Notes: a model not told the origin generated them from the sequence alone. Shown: positions 26,671-35,517, numbered from the stretch's first letter. The stretch is DNA of 64,000 nt from Streptomyces caelestis (GCF_001279005.1 NZ_LGCN01000265.1:190804-254803); one strand, 5' to 3'. Numbers and translations are program-made.

Positions 26671-26715
26671 GTGCTTTACCGGCGTCATATCGCGGCCGGA
26701 TAGCATCTGGCCCCG

Positions 26716-27447
26716 ATGGACACCGAAGCACAGCCGACGGAGCGCGACCGCTCCCTCCCCCCGGCCGGATCCGAGGACACCTCGGAGACGGCGGGGTCGG
26801 AGGGGCGGTCGCGTTCCGCGTTGGTGCCGCGTCCCACGTCCTGGCTGCCCGGCGGACGGATTACCCTGACCCTGCTGCTCTGCCTGGTGTTCCTGCTGGC
26901 GGTGAACACGTTCGTGGCGCGGCCGTTCCAGATTCCCAGCGGATCGATGGAACAGGGATTGAGGGTCGGGGACCGTGTGCTCGTAAACAAGGTGGCGTAC
27001 CGCTTCGGGGCCGGGCCGCAGCGCGGTGACGTGGTGGTGTTCGACGGAACCGGGTACTTCGGTGCCGCCGACTACGTCAAACGGGTCGTCGGGGTGGGCG
27101 GGGACCACGTGGTCTGCTGTGACGGGGAGGGGAGGATCCGGGTGAACGGCCGGTCGGTCGACGAGTCGGGCTTCCTTTACCCCGGCGACAGCCCTTCCAC
27201 GGTGGCCTTCGACGTCGTCGTGCCCGACGGGCGCCTGTTCGTCCTCGGGGACCACCGCGGCCGCTCCAGCGACTCCCGCGACCACCTCGGCTCGCCCGGC
27301 GGCGGCATGGTCCCGGTCGACAGCGTGATCGGCCGCGCCGACGGGATCGTCTGGCCCTTCGACCACGCCACCCGGCTGCACCGGCCCGACGCCTATGCGC
27401 GCGTGCCCGCCCCGGCGACGAACGCGGCGGAGGGCGCCCATGGGTAA
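26716..27447 (+). CDS. sipW: Type I signal peptidase 1 (SipW-like)
   Basis: 243 residues. Disordered N-terminus, one N-terminal anchor (ITLTLLLCLVFLLAVNTFV, about 49-67), catalytic Ser77 in IPSGSMEQG, catalytic Lys near 122 in YVKRVVGVGGDHV, then GDHRGRSSDSRDH. No second hydrophobic segment at the C-terminus. It cleaves Sec and Tat signal peptides outside the membrane. TAGCAT at 26701-26706 ends 9 nt before the ATG, so the transcript has almost no leader. First of four tandem sip genes; it overlaps sipX by 8 nt. Confidence 0.93.
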   Translation: MDTEAQPTERDRSLPPAGSEDTSETAGSEGRSRSALVPRPTSWLPGGRITLTLLLCLVFLLAVNTFVARPFQIPSGSMEQGLRVGDRVLVNKVAYRFGAGPQRGDVVVFDGTGYFGAADYVKRVVGVGGDHVVCCDGEGRIRVNGRSVDESGFLYPGDSPSTVAFDVVVPDGRLFVLGDHRGRSSDSRDHLGSPGGGMVPVDSVIGRADGIVWPFDHATRLHRPDAYARVPAPATNAAEGAHG

Positions 27448-28507
27448 CCGCGGCAAGCCGCGCGGTGTCCCGGACGACGCCGCGGAGAACCTGCTGCCCA
27501 CCGGCTCCCGCCGCGCGGCCGGCCCGGCCCCCGGACGCAGCCGGGCGGAGCGGCGCAAGCTCCAGCGCAAGGTCAAGCGGCGCCGCAGACGCGGCGCCGT
27601 CAAGGAGATCCCCCTGCTCGTGGGGGTCGCCGTCGTGATCGCGCTGGTGCTGAAGACGTTCCTCGTCCAGGCTTTCGTCATCCCGTCCGGCTCCATGGAG
27701 CAGACGATCCAGATCGGTGACCGGGTGCTGGTCGACAAGCTCACCCCGTGGTTCGGCTCCAGGCCGCAGCGCGGGGACGTCGTCGTGTTCAAGGATCCCG
27801 GCGGCTGGCTCCGGGACGAGCAGACCGCGCCGAAGAAGGACGACCCCGTCGGGATCAAGCAGATCAAGGAGGGGCTCACCTTCATCGGACTGCTGCCGTC
27901 CGAGAACGAGAAGGACCTCATCAAGCGGGTCGTCGGCGTCGGCGGCGACCGCGTCCAGTGCTGCGACAAGCAGGGCCGGGTCACCGTCAACGGCGTTCCC
28001 CTGGACGAGGACTACCTGTATCCCGGCAACGCCCCGTCCACGACGCCGTTCGACATCACCGTCCCCGAGGGGCGGCTGTGGGTGATGGGCGACCACCGGG
28101 CCAACTCCGCCGACTCGCGTTTCCACCAGGACACCGACTACGGCGGCACCGTCTCTGAGGACGAGGTGGTGGGCCGGGCGATGGTCATCGCCTGGCCGCT
28201 CGGCCACTGGAGCATGCTGGAGGAGCCGACGACCTACGCGTCCGTGTCGGACTCGGCGTCCGGATCGACCGCTGCCGCCCCGCTGTCGCATAGGGTTGCC
28301 CCGGACGATCCCGATGGAATGGTCCAGCTCCCGAGCCCTGCGGAACTCCCGCTCGTTATGGGAGTGGTGGGCCTGCGCCGGGCATGGTGCGGGCGGCGGC
28401 AGAGAGTGAGGAGTTGGCGTGGGGGATGCGGCGGTTGGCGCACGGTCCGGGCGCGAGGGCGAGGAGCACCGCGGGCGTCCCGGGGAAGCGGCCGGTCCGG
28501 CGGCTGA
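27440..28507 (+). CDS. sipX: Type I signal peptidase 2 (SipX-like)
   Basis: 355 residues from ATG 27440. A strongly basic N-terminus (RAERRKLQRKVKRRRRRG) precedes one anchor (IPLLVGVAVVIALVLKTFLV). Catalytic Ser near 85 is in IPSGSMEQT, Lys near 162 in LIKRVVGVGGDRV. A weak hydrophobic patch (LPLVMGVVGL) is followed by an Arg/Gly-rich tail of about 35 residues that overlaps the start of sipY in another frame by 89 bp. The tail is odd and may be a relic of overlap rather than a functional domain. Confidence 0.93.
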   Translation: MGNRGKPRGVPDDAAENLLPTGSRRAAGPAPGRSRAERRKLQRKVKRRRRRGAVKEIPLLVGVAVVIALVLKTFLVQAFVIPSGSMEQTIQIGDRVLVDKLTPWFGSRPQRGDVVVFKDPGGWLRDEQTAPKKDDPVGIKQIKEGLTFIGLLPSENEKDLIKRVVGVGGDRVQCCDKQGRVTVNGVPLDEDYLYPGNAPSTTPFDITVPEGRLWVMGDHRANSADSRFHQDTDYGGTVSEDEVVGRAMVIAWPLGHWSMLEEPTTYASVSDSASGSTAAAPLSHRVAPDDPDGMVQLPSPAELPLVMGVVGLRRAWCGRRQRVRSWRGGCGGWRTVRARGRGAPRASRGSGRSGG

Positions 28508-29426
28508 CGACTTCGTGGCCTCGGGGAACGGCTCCCCGACGGGTGACGGCTCCCCGACGGGTGGCGGCGACGGACCCGGGGACGGGCAGCCCCCCACGGC
28601 GCAGGGCGGTCCGGGCGACGGCACCCCCCAGGCGAAGCAGCCCCGCTCCTTCTGGAAGGAACTGCCGATCCTGATCGGCATCGCGCTGGTGCTGGCGCTG
28701 CTGATCAAGACGTTCCTGGTGCAGGCGTTCTCCATCCCCTCCGACTCGATGCAGAACACCCTCCAGCAGGGCGACCGGGTGCTCGTCGACAAGCTCACCC
28801 CCTGGTTCGGCTCCGAGCCCGAGCGCGGTGAGGTCGTCGTCTTCCACGACCCCGACAACTGGCTGGCGGGCGAGCCGACGCCCGACCCGAACCCCCTGCA
28901 GAAGGTCCTCAGCTGGATCGGCCTGATGCCGTCCGCGGAGGAGAAGGACCTGATCAAGCGGGTCGTCGGGGTCGGCGGTGACACGATCGAGTGCAAGGGC
29001 ACCGGCCCGCTGAAGGTCAACGGCGTGGCGTTGAACGAGCCGTACGTGTATCCCGGCAACACCCCGTGCAGCCAGGACGACCAGGGCGGCCAGTTCAAGG
29101 TGAAGGTCCCCGAGGGCCACATCTGGGTCATGGGCGACCACCGCCAGAACTCCCGGGACTCGCGGTACAACCAGGCCGATAGGAACGACGGTTTCGTCCC
29201 CGTGGACAAGGTCGTCGGCCGCGCCGTCGTCATCGCCTGGCCGATCAACCGCTGGACCAACCTGCCCGTCCCGGACACCTTCGACCAGCCCGGTCTGGCC
29301 GCCGGATCGTCGTCCGCCGCGGTCCTGGCGGCCGCGCCCCAGGGACTCGCGCTCGCGGGCGCGGTGCCGCTGGTGCTCTGGCGGCGCCGGCGGTACGGCG
29401 CCGGAGAGGCCCGCCGGGAGGGCTGA
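28419..29426 (+). CDS. sipY: Type I signal peptidase 3 (SipY-like)
   Basis: 335 residues from GTG 28419, which has a GTGAGGAG RBS inside the end of sipX. A Gly/Pro/Asp-rich disordered N-terminus of about 80 residues is followed by an anchor (LPILIGIALVLALLIKTFLV). Catalytic Ser is in IPSDSMQNT, Lys in LIKRVVGVGGDTI, then GDHRQNSRDSRYN. The C-terminus has a second hydrophobic segment (GLALAGAVPLVLWRRRR). In S. lividans SipY is the main signal peptidase. It carries an insertion (EPTPDPNPLQKVLSWIGLMP) shared in part with SipX. Confidence 0.93.
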   Translation: MGDAAVGARSGREGEEHRGRPGEAAGPAADDFVASGNGSPTGDGSPTGGGDGPGDGQPPTAQGGPGDGTPQAKQPRSFWKELPILIGIALVLALLIKTFLVQAFSIPSDSMQNTLQQGDRVLVDKLTPWFGSEPERGEVVVFHDPDNWLAGEPTPDPNPLQKVLSWIGLMPSAEEKDLIKRVVGVGGDTIECKGTGPLKVNGVALNEPYVYPGNTPCSQDDQGGQFKVKVPEGHIWVMGDHRQNSRDSRYNQADRNDGFVPVDKVVGRAVVIAWPINRWTNLPVPDTFDQPGLAAGSSSAAVLAAAPQGLALAGAVPLVLWRRRRYGAGEARREG

Positions 29427-29452
29427 CCCGGTCCGGTACCGCCGGGTAGGGT
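29424..29452 (+). promoter_or_regulatory. Leaderless promoter of sipZ
   Basis: TGACCC (29424-29429), a 17-nt spacer and TAGGGT (29447-29452) form an HrdB-type promoter inside the sipY-sipZ gap. The -10 box ends 7 nt before the sipZ ATG, so the transcript should begin at or next to the start codon. This would make sipZ the head of a separate unit with the Nudix gene. Confidence 0.65.
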
Positions 29453-29459
29453 GCCGCCC

Positions 29460-30236
29460 ATGAGTGGTCAGAGCACGACGCGTACGGTCCCCGGCAACGG
29501 CGGCTCGGGCGCCGCCCGGGCGCCCGGCCGGGCCGGGCAAAGGCTGTCCGGGCTGGCCGTGGCTCTGGGTACGGTGCTGTTCCTCGGCGGCTTCGCCTGG
29601 GGAGCGGTGCTGTACCGGCCGTACACCGTGCCCACCCCCTCGATGGAGCCGACGATCGGCGCCGGTGACCGGGTGCTGGCCGAGCGCATCGACGGGGGCG
29701 ACGTCCGCCGTGGTGACGTGGTCGTCTTCACGGACACGACGTGGTCGGACCTCCCCATGGTGAAGCGGGTGGTCGCCGTCGGGGGTGACACGGTCTCCTG
29801 CTGCCAGGACGGCAAGCTGAAGGTCAACGGCGAGGAGATCGACGAACCGTACCTCGCCGAGGGCACGGCGGCCGAGTCCGGCGCCATCCCCGAGGTGACC
29901 GTGCCGAAGGGGCGCCTGTTCCTGCTCGGCGACGAGCGCTCCGGGTCGCTGGACTCCACGGCCCACCTGACCGACGCCGCCGGCGGTACCGTCTCCCGCG
30001 GCGCGGTCCAGGCCAGGGTCGACGCCGTGGTCTGGCCGATGAACGGCATGATCGAGGCGCCCACCGGCTTCGAGCAGCTCGGTGCGCTCTCCTCGCCGGG
30101 CCCGCTCAGGACCGTCGTCGCGCTGGTGATCGCCGGTGCCGTGCTCGTTCTCGGCGGAGCCGCGTACGGGCCCCTCGCCAAGTGGGCGGGTGCGTCCCGG
30201 GGCCGGGCCGACGCGAGGGCCGCCGATGCCCGCTGA
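29460..30236 (+). CDS. sipZ: Type I signal peptidase 4 (SipZ-like)
   Basis: 258 residues from ATG 29460, chosen over GTG 29451 because the -10 box ends at 29452. N-terminal anchor LSGLAVALGTVLFLGGFAWG, catalytic Ser in TPSMEPTIGAGDRV, Lys in MVKRVVAVGGDTV, then LLGDERSGSLDSTA and a clear C-terminal membrane segment (TVVALVIAGAVLVLGGAAYG). It is the most diverged of the four. It overlaps the Nudix gene by 11 nt, so they are probably co-transcribed. Confidence 0.93.
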   Translation: MSGQSTTRTVPGNGGSGAARAPGRAGQRLSGLAVALGTVLFLGGFAWGAVLYRPYTVPTPSMEPTIGAGDRVLAERIDGGDVRRGDVVVFTDTTWSDLPMVKRVVAVGGDTVSCCQDGKLKVNGEEIDEPYLAEGTAAESGAIPEVTVPKGRLFLLGDERSGSLDSTAHLTDAAGGTVSRGAVQARVDAVVWPMNGMIEAPTGFEQLGALSSPGPLRTVVALVIAGAVLVLGGAAYGPLAKWAGASRGRADARAADAR

Positions 30237-30753
30237 GCCCGTCCCGGCGGCCGGGGAATCCGGTACGGGCGGACCGCGCAGGGTCGCCCGGGTGGTCCTG
30301 CTCGACCCGCGGGACCGCATCCTGCTGCTGCACGGCCATGAACCGGACGACCCGACCGACGACTGGTGGTTCACGCCCGGCGGCGGCGTGGAGGGCGACG
30401 AGACCCGTGAACAGGCCGCCCTGCGGGAACTCGTCGAGGAGACCGGCATCACCGAGGTCGAACTCGGGCCCGTGCTGTGGCGGCGGAGGTGTTCCTTCCC
30501 GTTCGCCGGCCGCCGCTGGGACCAGGACGAGTGGTACTACCTCGCCCGCACCACCCGGACCGCGATCGCGGCCACGGCGCTGACCGAGCTGGAGCGGCGC
30601 AGTGTCGCCGGAGCACGCTGGTGGACGTACCCGGAACTCGTTCGGGCACATGAGACGGTGTATCCGACCAGACTCGCCGAGCTGCTGCGCACGCTGCTCG
30701 ACGAAGGTCCCCCGGCCGGGCCCGTGACCTTGGACACCGAAATCGTCCGGTGA
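30226..30753 (+). CDS. Nudix hydrolase
   Basis: 175 residues from ATG 30226. The Nudix box GGGVEGDETREQAALREL-VEETGI is complete (GX5EX7REUXEEXGU). It hydrolyses a nucleoside diphosphate linked to another moiety, with substrate not predictable from the box. N-terminal strand VVLLDPRDRILLLHGHEP and W-rich strands fit the fold. Overlaps sipZ by 11 nt and precedes the DUF2469 gene by 53 nt. Confidence 0.92.
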   Translation: MPAEPVPAAGESGTGGPRRVARVVLLDPRDRILLLHGHEPDDPTDDWWFTPGGGVEGDETREQAALRELVEETGITEVELGPVLWRRRCSFPFAGRRWDQDEWYYLARTTRTAIAATALTELERRSVAGARWWTYPELVRAHETVYPTRLAELLRTLLDEGPPAGPVTLDTEIVR

Positions 30754-30806
30754 CTTTCGGGACTGGCGCACAATGGTGGGATCGCACGGCTGAAGGGGAA
30801 CATGCC

Positions 30807-31115
30807 ATGAGCGCCGAGGACCTCGAGAAGTACGAGACCGAGATGGAGCTGAAGCTCTACCGGGAGTACCGCGATGTCGTCGGTCTGTTCAAATACGTGA
30901 TCGAGACCGAGCGGCGTTTCTATCTCACCAACGACTACGAGATGCAGGTGCACTCGGTCCAGGGCGAGGTGTTCTTCGAGGTGTCGATGGCGGACGCCTG
31001 GGTCTGGGACATGTACCGGCCGGCCCGGTTCGTGAAGCAGGTGCGGGTGCTGACGTTCAAGGACGTGAACATCGAGGAGCTCAACAAGAGCGACCTGGAG
31101 CTGCCGGGCGGGTGA
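30807..31115 (+). CDS. DUF2469 protein
   Basis: 102 residues, MSAEDLEKYETEMELKLYRE and onward, a highly conserved actinobacterial protein of unknown function. It is acidic, with many aromatic residues (YREYRDVVGLFKYVIETERR, ADAWVWDMYRPARFV) and no membrane segment. ATG 30807 follows a GAAGGGGAA RBS. Conserved position next to signal peptidase and yraN genes in actinomycetes suggests a link to RNase HII/YraN-region functions, not demonstrated. Confidence 0.93.
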   Translation: MSAEDLEKYETEMELKLYREYRDVVGLFKYVIETERRFYLTNDYEMQVHSVQGEVFFEVSMADAWVWDMYRPARFVKQVRVLTFKDVNIEELNKSDLELPGG

Positions 31116-31121
31116 CCGGCT

Positions 31122-31135
31122 CACTCGTACGAGTG
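31122..31135. promoter_or_regulatory. Perfect 14-bp palindrome before yraN-comM-dprA
   Basis: CACTCGTACGAGTG is fully self-complementary and lies 6 nt after the DUF2469 stop and 7 nt before a DnaA box. It may be an operator, or a short hairpin in the mRNA. No regulator is encoded beside it. Confidence 0.45.
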
Positions 31136-31141
31136 GCGGAG

Positions 31142-31150
31142 TTGTCCACA
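31142..31150 (+). other. Exact Streptomyces-type DnaA box
   Basis: TTGTCCACA matches the Streptomyces DnaA-box consensus at all nine positions. It lies about 75 bp upstream of the yraN-comM-dprA operon. It is isolated, not part of an origin cluster, so it is a candidate site for DnaA as a regulator or for titration. Confidence 0.5.
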
Positions 31151-31224
31151 GCCGCCGAGTTCCGCACCAAGATCCACTCCATCGGACGTAACGCGTGACC
31201 GTTGGCGCCGGAGGTGGTGCCGAC

Positions 31225-31596
31225 ATGAACGCACATCGCGCACGCGGCGCGCTCGGCAGGTACGGCGAGACACTGGCCGCACGGCGGCTGACTCAGGCCG
31301 GGATGACGGTCCTGCAGCGCAACTGGCGCTGCGGCAGGACCGGCGAGATCGACATCGTGGCCCGGGACGGGGACGCCCTGGTCGTCTGCGAGGTGAAGAC
31401 CCGCAGGGCAGGCCCCTTCCAGCACCCCATGGAGGCGGTCACGCCGGCCAAGGCCGACCGTCTGCGGGACCTCGCCGGACGCTGGCTCCAGGAACACGGG
31501 GGAGCGCCGCCCGGCGGGGTGCGCATCGACCTGGTCGGCGTGCTGCTGCCGGCCCGCGGCGCACCCGTGGTCGAGCACGTCCGGGGGGTGGCCTGA
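31225..31596 (+). CDS. YraN family (UPF0102) endonuclease-like protein
   Basis: 123 residues from ATG 31225, with GGAGGT nine bases upstream; GTG 31195 is the alternative. The restriction-endonuclease-like fold marks are [13 protein letters not shown], then [20 protein letters not shown], giving the E...D...ExK triad. Function in cells is unknown; its constant neighbours comM and dprA suggest a role in DNA uptake or recombination. One nt before comM. Confidence 0.9.
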   Translation: MNAHRARGALGRYGETLAARRLTQAGMTVLQRNWRCGRTGEIDIVARDGDALVVCEVKTRRAGPFQHPMEAVTPAKADRLRDLAGRWLQEHGGAPPGGVRIDLVGVLLPARGAPVVEHVRGVA

Positions 31597-31597
31597 C

Positions 31598-33223
31598 ATG
31601 GGGTTCGCGCGTACGTGCTCGGTGACGCTGGTGGGCGTCGAGGGCGTGGTCGTGGAGGTCCAGGCCGATCTGGAGCCCGGGGTCGCGGCCTTCACCCTGG
31701 TGGGGCTGCCCGACAAGAGCCTGACGGAGAGCAGGGACCGGGTCAGGGCGGCGGTGGTCAATTCCGGCGGCGAGTGGCCGCAGAAGAAACTCACCGTGGG
31801 ACTCAGCCCGGCGTCCGTCCCGAAGGCCGGCAGCGGGTTCGACCTGGCGGTCGCCTGCGCGGTGCTCGGCGCCGCCGAACGGATCGATCCGCGGGTGCTC
31901 GGCGACCTCGTCATGATCGGCGAGCTGGGTCTGGACGGCCGGGTGCGGCCGGTGCGCGGCATCCTGCCGGCCGTACTGGCAGCGGCCGACGCGGGATACG
32001 AGCAGGTGGTGGTGCCCGAGTGCGCCGCCGCCGAGGCCTCGCTGGTGCCGGGCGTGTCCGTCCTGGGCATCCGCAGCCTGCGCCAGCTGATCGCGTTGCT
32101 CACCGACGAGCCCGTACCGGAGGAGGACGCCGAGGAGCAGACGCGGCCCGACCCGCTGCTGGCGGGGCTGCGCGCCCCGGGCACCGGAGCGGACACCGGG
32201 ATGCACGGCGTCGGCGCGGCACCGCAGGACCAGGGCCATGACCTCGCGGACGTCGTGGGCCAGCTCTCGGCGCGGACGGCCGTGGAGGTGGCCGCGGCCG
32301 GCGGACACCACCTCTTCCTGGAAGGACCGCCGGGCGCCGGCAAGACCATGCTGGCGGAGCGGTTGCCGTCGATCCTGCCGTCGCTGGACCGGCAGGCCTC
32401 GCTCGAGGTGACGGCCGTGCACTCGGTGGCGGGACTCCTGCCCCCGGGCAAACCCCTGATCGACACGGCCCCCTACTGCGCCCCGCACCACTCGGCCACC
32501 ATGCAGGCACTCGTCGGCGGCGGCCCCGGCACGGCCCGGCCGGGAGCGGTGTCCCTCTCCCACCGAGGCGTGCTCTTCCTGGACGAGACCCCGGAGTTCA
32601 GCAGCCGGGCCCTGGACGCCCTGCGGCAGCCGCTGGAGTCCGGGCACGTGGTCATCGCGCGCAGCGCGGGTGTGGTGCGCTTCCCCGCCCGCTTCCTGAT
32701 GGTGCTCGCCGCCAATCCGTGCCCCTGCGGGCGGTTCTCGCGGACGAACGACCAGTGCGAGTGCCCGCCCTCGGCGATCCGCCGCTACCAGGCCCGGCTG
32801 TCCGGGCCGCTGCTCGACCGGGTCGACCTGCGGGTCGAGGTCGACCGCGTCACGCGTGACGAACTGACGGCGGGCGGCGCCCGGGGCGAGAGCACCGCCA
32901 CGGTCGCCGACCGGGTGCGCAGGGCCCGGGACCGTGCCGCGGCGCGGCTCGCCGGCACCCCGTGGCGCGCCAACAGCGAGGTCCCCGGACGGGAGCTGCG
33001 CAGCCGCTGGCACGCCGCTCCCGGCGCCATGGACGACGCCGAACGGAGCCTGGAGCGGGGCGTGCTCACCGCCCGGGGGCTCGACCGGGTCCTGCGGGTC
33101 GCCTGGACCGTCGCCGACCTGGCCGGCCACGACCGGCCGGACGCCGCGGACGTCGCCCTCGCCCTGCAACTGCGCACCGGCGTCCCGCGCGGCGTGCCCA
33201 TGACCATCGGGGCGGGGGTGTGA
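31598..33223 (+). CDS. ComM/YifB family Mg-chelatase-like AAA ATPase
   Basis: 541 residues. N-terminal Lon-like ChlI domain (LVGLPDKSLTESRDRVRAAV, KAGSGFDLAVA), Walker A GPPGAGKTMLAERLP near 244-258, Walker B region VLFLDETPEF, C-terminal Mg-chelatase helical domain. In naturally competent bacteria ComM is a branch-migration helicase that helps integrate DNA. Streptomyces is not known to be naturally competent, so it may serve recombination in general. GTG start of dprA overlaps its TGA. Confidence 0.93.
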   Translation: MGFARTCSVTLVGVEGVVVEVQADLEPGVAAFTLVGLPDKSLTESRDRVRAAVVNSGGEWPQKKLTVGLSPASVPKAGSGFDLAVACAVLGAAERIDPRVLGDLVMIGELGLDGRVRPVRGILPAVLAAADAGYEQVVVPECAAAEASLVPGVSVLGIRSLRQLIALLTDEPVPEEDAEEQTRPDPLLAGLRAPGTGADTGMHGVGAAPQDQGHDLADVVGQLSARTAVEVAAAGGHHLFLEGPPGAGKTMLAERLPSILPSLDRQASLEVTAVHSVAGLLPPGKPLIDTAPYCAPHHSATMQALVGGGPGTARPGAVSLSHRGVLFLDETPEFSSRALDALRQPLESGHVVIARSAGVVRFPARFLMVLAANPCPCGRFSRTNDQCECPPSAIRRYQARLSGPLLDRVDLRVEVDRVTRDELTAGGARGESTATVADRVRRARDRAAARLAGTPWRANSEVPGRELRSRWHAAPGAMDDAERSLERGVLTARGLDRVLRVAWTVADLAGHDRPDAADVALALQLRTGVPRGVPMTIGAGV

Positions 33224-34380
33224 GCGTCGTGGAGGGAACCGACGGCGAACTGCTCGGCCGGGTCTTCCTCACCCGGGTCGTCGAACCCGGTGACGAGACC
33301 GGCGGGCGCTGGGTGCGGGAGCTCGGCGTGGACGCCGTGGTGCGACGGCTGCGGGAACGGGGGGATCCGCTGCCGGGAGCGAGCGGTAAGCGGTGGGCCG
33401 GGCTGCTGGCCCGGGCGGAGCGGGCCGAACCGCGCAGTGACCTCGCCGCCGCGCGGGACGCCGGGGTGCGCTTCGTGGGCCCCGGAACCCCGCAATGGCC
33501 AGGGCAGCTCGACGACCTGGGCGACGCCCGGCCGCTCGGACTGTGGGTGCGCGGAGGAGCGGACCTGCGGATGTGGGCGCTGCGCTCGGTCGCCGTCGTC
33601 GGCGCCCGCGCCTGCACCGAGTACGGCGCGCACATGGCCGCCACCCTCTCCGCGGGCCTCGCCGAACGCGGCTGGGTCGTGGTCTCCGGCGGCGCCTACG
33701 GGGTCGACGGAGCCGCCCACCGCGGCGCCCTCGGCGCGGGCGGCGCCACCATCGCCGTACTCGCCTGCGGAGTCGACCGGCCCTACCCGCGCGGCCACAC
33801 CGGGCTGATCGGCAGGATCGCGGAACAGGGACTCGTCGTCGGCGAGTTGCCGCCCGGCGACCATCCGACACCGAGCAGGTTCATCCTCCGCAACAGGGTG
33901 ATCGCCGCGCTCACCCGGGGCACCGTCGTCGTCGAGGCCGCTCACCGCAGCGGCTCCCTGGTGACCGCCCGGGCGGCCCGGCGGCTGGGACGCCACACGA
34001 TGGGAGTACCGGGGCCGGCCACCAGTGGGCTCTCCGCCGGGGTGCACGAACTGCTGCGGCAGGACGCGGTGCTGGTCACCGACGCCGACGAGGTCGTCGA
34101 ACTCGTCGGCGACATGGGCGAACTCGCACCGGAACGCCGGGGACCGGTGCTGCCCCGGGATCTGCTCGACCCGGCCGGACAGCAGGTCCTCGCCGCGCTG
34201 CCGGGACGCGGAACGGCCCGGCCGGAGGAGATCGCGCTCGCCGCGCAGACCACCCCGGACGACGCGATCGCAAGACTGTACGAACTGAGAGCACTTGGTT
34301 ACGTCGAACGACACGACGACGGCTGGAAGTTGACGCGCCAGGCGATGATCCCGGTCCAGGACGTCCCCGAACCCCGCTGA
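33220..34380 (+). CDS. dprA: DNA-processing protein DprA
   Basis: 386 residues from GTG 33220, overlapping the comM stop by 4 nt. Rossmann-like DprA domain: LRSVAVVGARACTEYG, VVVSGGAYGVDGAAHRGAL, PSRFILRNRVIAALTRGTVV, SLVTARAARRLGR. The C-terminal winged helix (DPAGQQVLAALPGRGTARPEE) is intact. It loads RecA on single-stranded DNA during transformation or conjugation-type uptake. Next gene is whiG, 294 bp on; in S. coelicolor, as I recall the numbering, these two are separated by about 16 genes. Confidence 0.94.
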   Translation: MSVVEGTDGELLGRVFLTRVVEPGDETGGRWVRELGVDAVVRRLRERGDPLPGASGKRWAGLLARAERAEPRSDLAAARDAGVRFVGPGTPQWPGQLDDLGDARPLGLWVRGGADLRMWALRSVAVVGARACTEYGAHMAATLSAGLAERGWVVVSGGAYGVDGAAHRGALGAGGATIAVLACGVDRPYPRGHTGLIGRIAEQGLVVGELPPGDHPTPSRFILRNRVIAALTRGTVVVEAAHRSGSLVTARAARRLGRHTMGVPGPATSGLSAGVHELLRQDAVLVTDADEVVELVGDMGELAPERRGPVLPRDLLDPAGQQVLAALPGRGTARPEEIALAAQTTPDDAIARLYELRALGYVERHDDGWKLTRQAMIPVQDVPEPR

Positions 34381-34546
34381 CGGAGCGTGTTCGGCCGTCC
34401 GGGGGAACCCCCGACAACCCTGGGAATCCAACCCAGTTGGGCTACCCCGTCCATTACTCAGAGCGACGATCATGCCCCGGCGGGACGGTATCCGGAACGA
34501 ATCTGCGCACGGTCCCACCTCGCCCCTTCGCACACCGCGACGCCTT

Positions 34547-34564
34547 AGTCACGCTACGCTCACG
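34547..34564 (+). promoter_or_regulatory. whiG upstream repeat TCACG...TCACG, possible BldD or promoter element
   Basis: AGTCACGCTACGCTCACG (34547-34564) holds two TCAC half-motifs in direct orientation around TACGCT, which could itself be a -10 box. BldD is known to repress whiG in S. coelicolor through sites with GTGA/TCAC elements. The match here is partial, so this is a tentative call. Confidence 0.3.
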
Positions 34565-34674
34565 AGAGCCCCGACGCGGACAGGCGAGGACGGGCGAGGA
34601 CCAGGCACCCAGACATCGGACGGACAGCGCACCCAGGCAGCACCAGTCCACGGCAGAACGGCACAAGGCGACGA

Positions 34675-35517
34675 ATGCCCCAGCACACCTCCGGGTCCGA
34701 CCGGGCGGCGATCCCCCCAGCCGCCCGCGACGGTGGCAGCGTGCGGCCGCCCGCTCCCTCGACACTCGACGAGCTGTGGCGGTCGTACAAGGCGACGGGG
34801 GACGAACGGCTGCGGGAACAGCTGATCCTGCACTACTCGCCGCTGGTGAAATACGTGGCCGGCCGGGTCAGCGTGGGGCTGCCGCCCAATGTCGACCAGG
34901 CGGACTTCGTCTCCTCCGGGGTCTTCGGACTGATCGACGCGATCGAGAAGTTCGACGTCGACCGCGAGATCAAGTTCGAGACCTACGCGATCACCCGCAT
35001 CCGGGGCGCGATGATCGACGAGCTGCGGGCGCTGGACTGGATCCCGCGCTCGGTACGGCAGAAGGCGCGCAACGTGGAGCGCGCCTACGCCACGCTGGAG
35101 GCACGGCTGCGGCGCACCCCCTCCGAGAGTGAGGTCGCCGGTGAGATGGGCATCGCCGTGGAGGAGCTGCACGCGGTTTTCAGCCAGTTGTCGCTCGCGA
35201 ACGTCGTCGCCCTGGAGGAGTTGCTGCACGTCGGGGGAGAGGGCGGCGACCGGCTGAGCCTGATGGACACCCTGGAGGACACCGCCGCGGACAATCCGGT
35301 GGAGGTGGTCGAGGACCGGGAGCTGCGGAGGTTCCTGGCGCGGGCCATCAACACACTGCCGGAGCGGGAGAAGACGGTGGTCACCCTGTACTACTACGAA
35401 GGGCTCACCCTCGCCGAGATCGGCAACGTGCTGGGCGTGACCGAGAGCCGGGTCAGCCAGATCCACACCAAGTCCGTGCTCCAGCTGCGCGCGAAGCTGG
35501 CGGGTTTCGGCCGCTGA
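34675..35517 (+). CDS. whiG: Sporulation sigma factor WhiG
   Basis: A 280-residue FliA/WhiG-type sigma factor that commits aerial hyphae to sporulation and drives whiH and whiI. Region 2 ([50 protein letters not shown]), region 3 ([19 protein letters not shown]), and region 4 helix-turn-helix ([20 protein letters not shown]). ATG 34675 after AAGGCGA gives the known length. It is held inactive by the anti-sigma RsiG with c-di-GMP in other species; RsiG is not in the window. Confidence 0.97.
   Translation: MPQHTSGSDRAAIPPAARDGGSVRPPAPSTLDELWRSYKATGDERLREQLILHYSPLVKYVAGRVSVGLPPNVDQADFVSSGVFGLIDAIEKFDVDREIKFETYAITRIRGAMIDELRALDWIPRSVRQKARNVERAYATLEARLRRTPSESEVAGEMGIAVEELHAVFSQLSLANVVALEELLHVGGEGGDRLSLMDTLEDTAADNPVEVVEDRELRRFLARAINTLPEREKTVVTLYYYEGLTLAEIGNVLGVTESRVSQIHTKSVLQLRAKLAGFGR

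Noticed and set aside
34421..34451. SigR-type promoter (GGGAAT ... GTT)
   Set aside because: The spacing to the next GTC/GTT is 21 nt instead of about 18, and the second box is poor.
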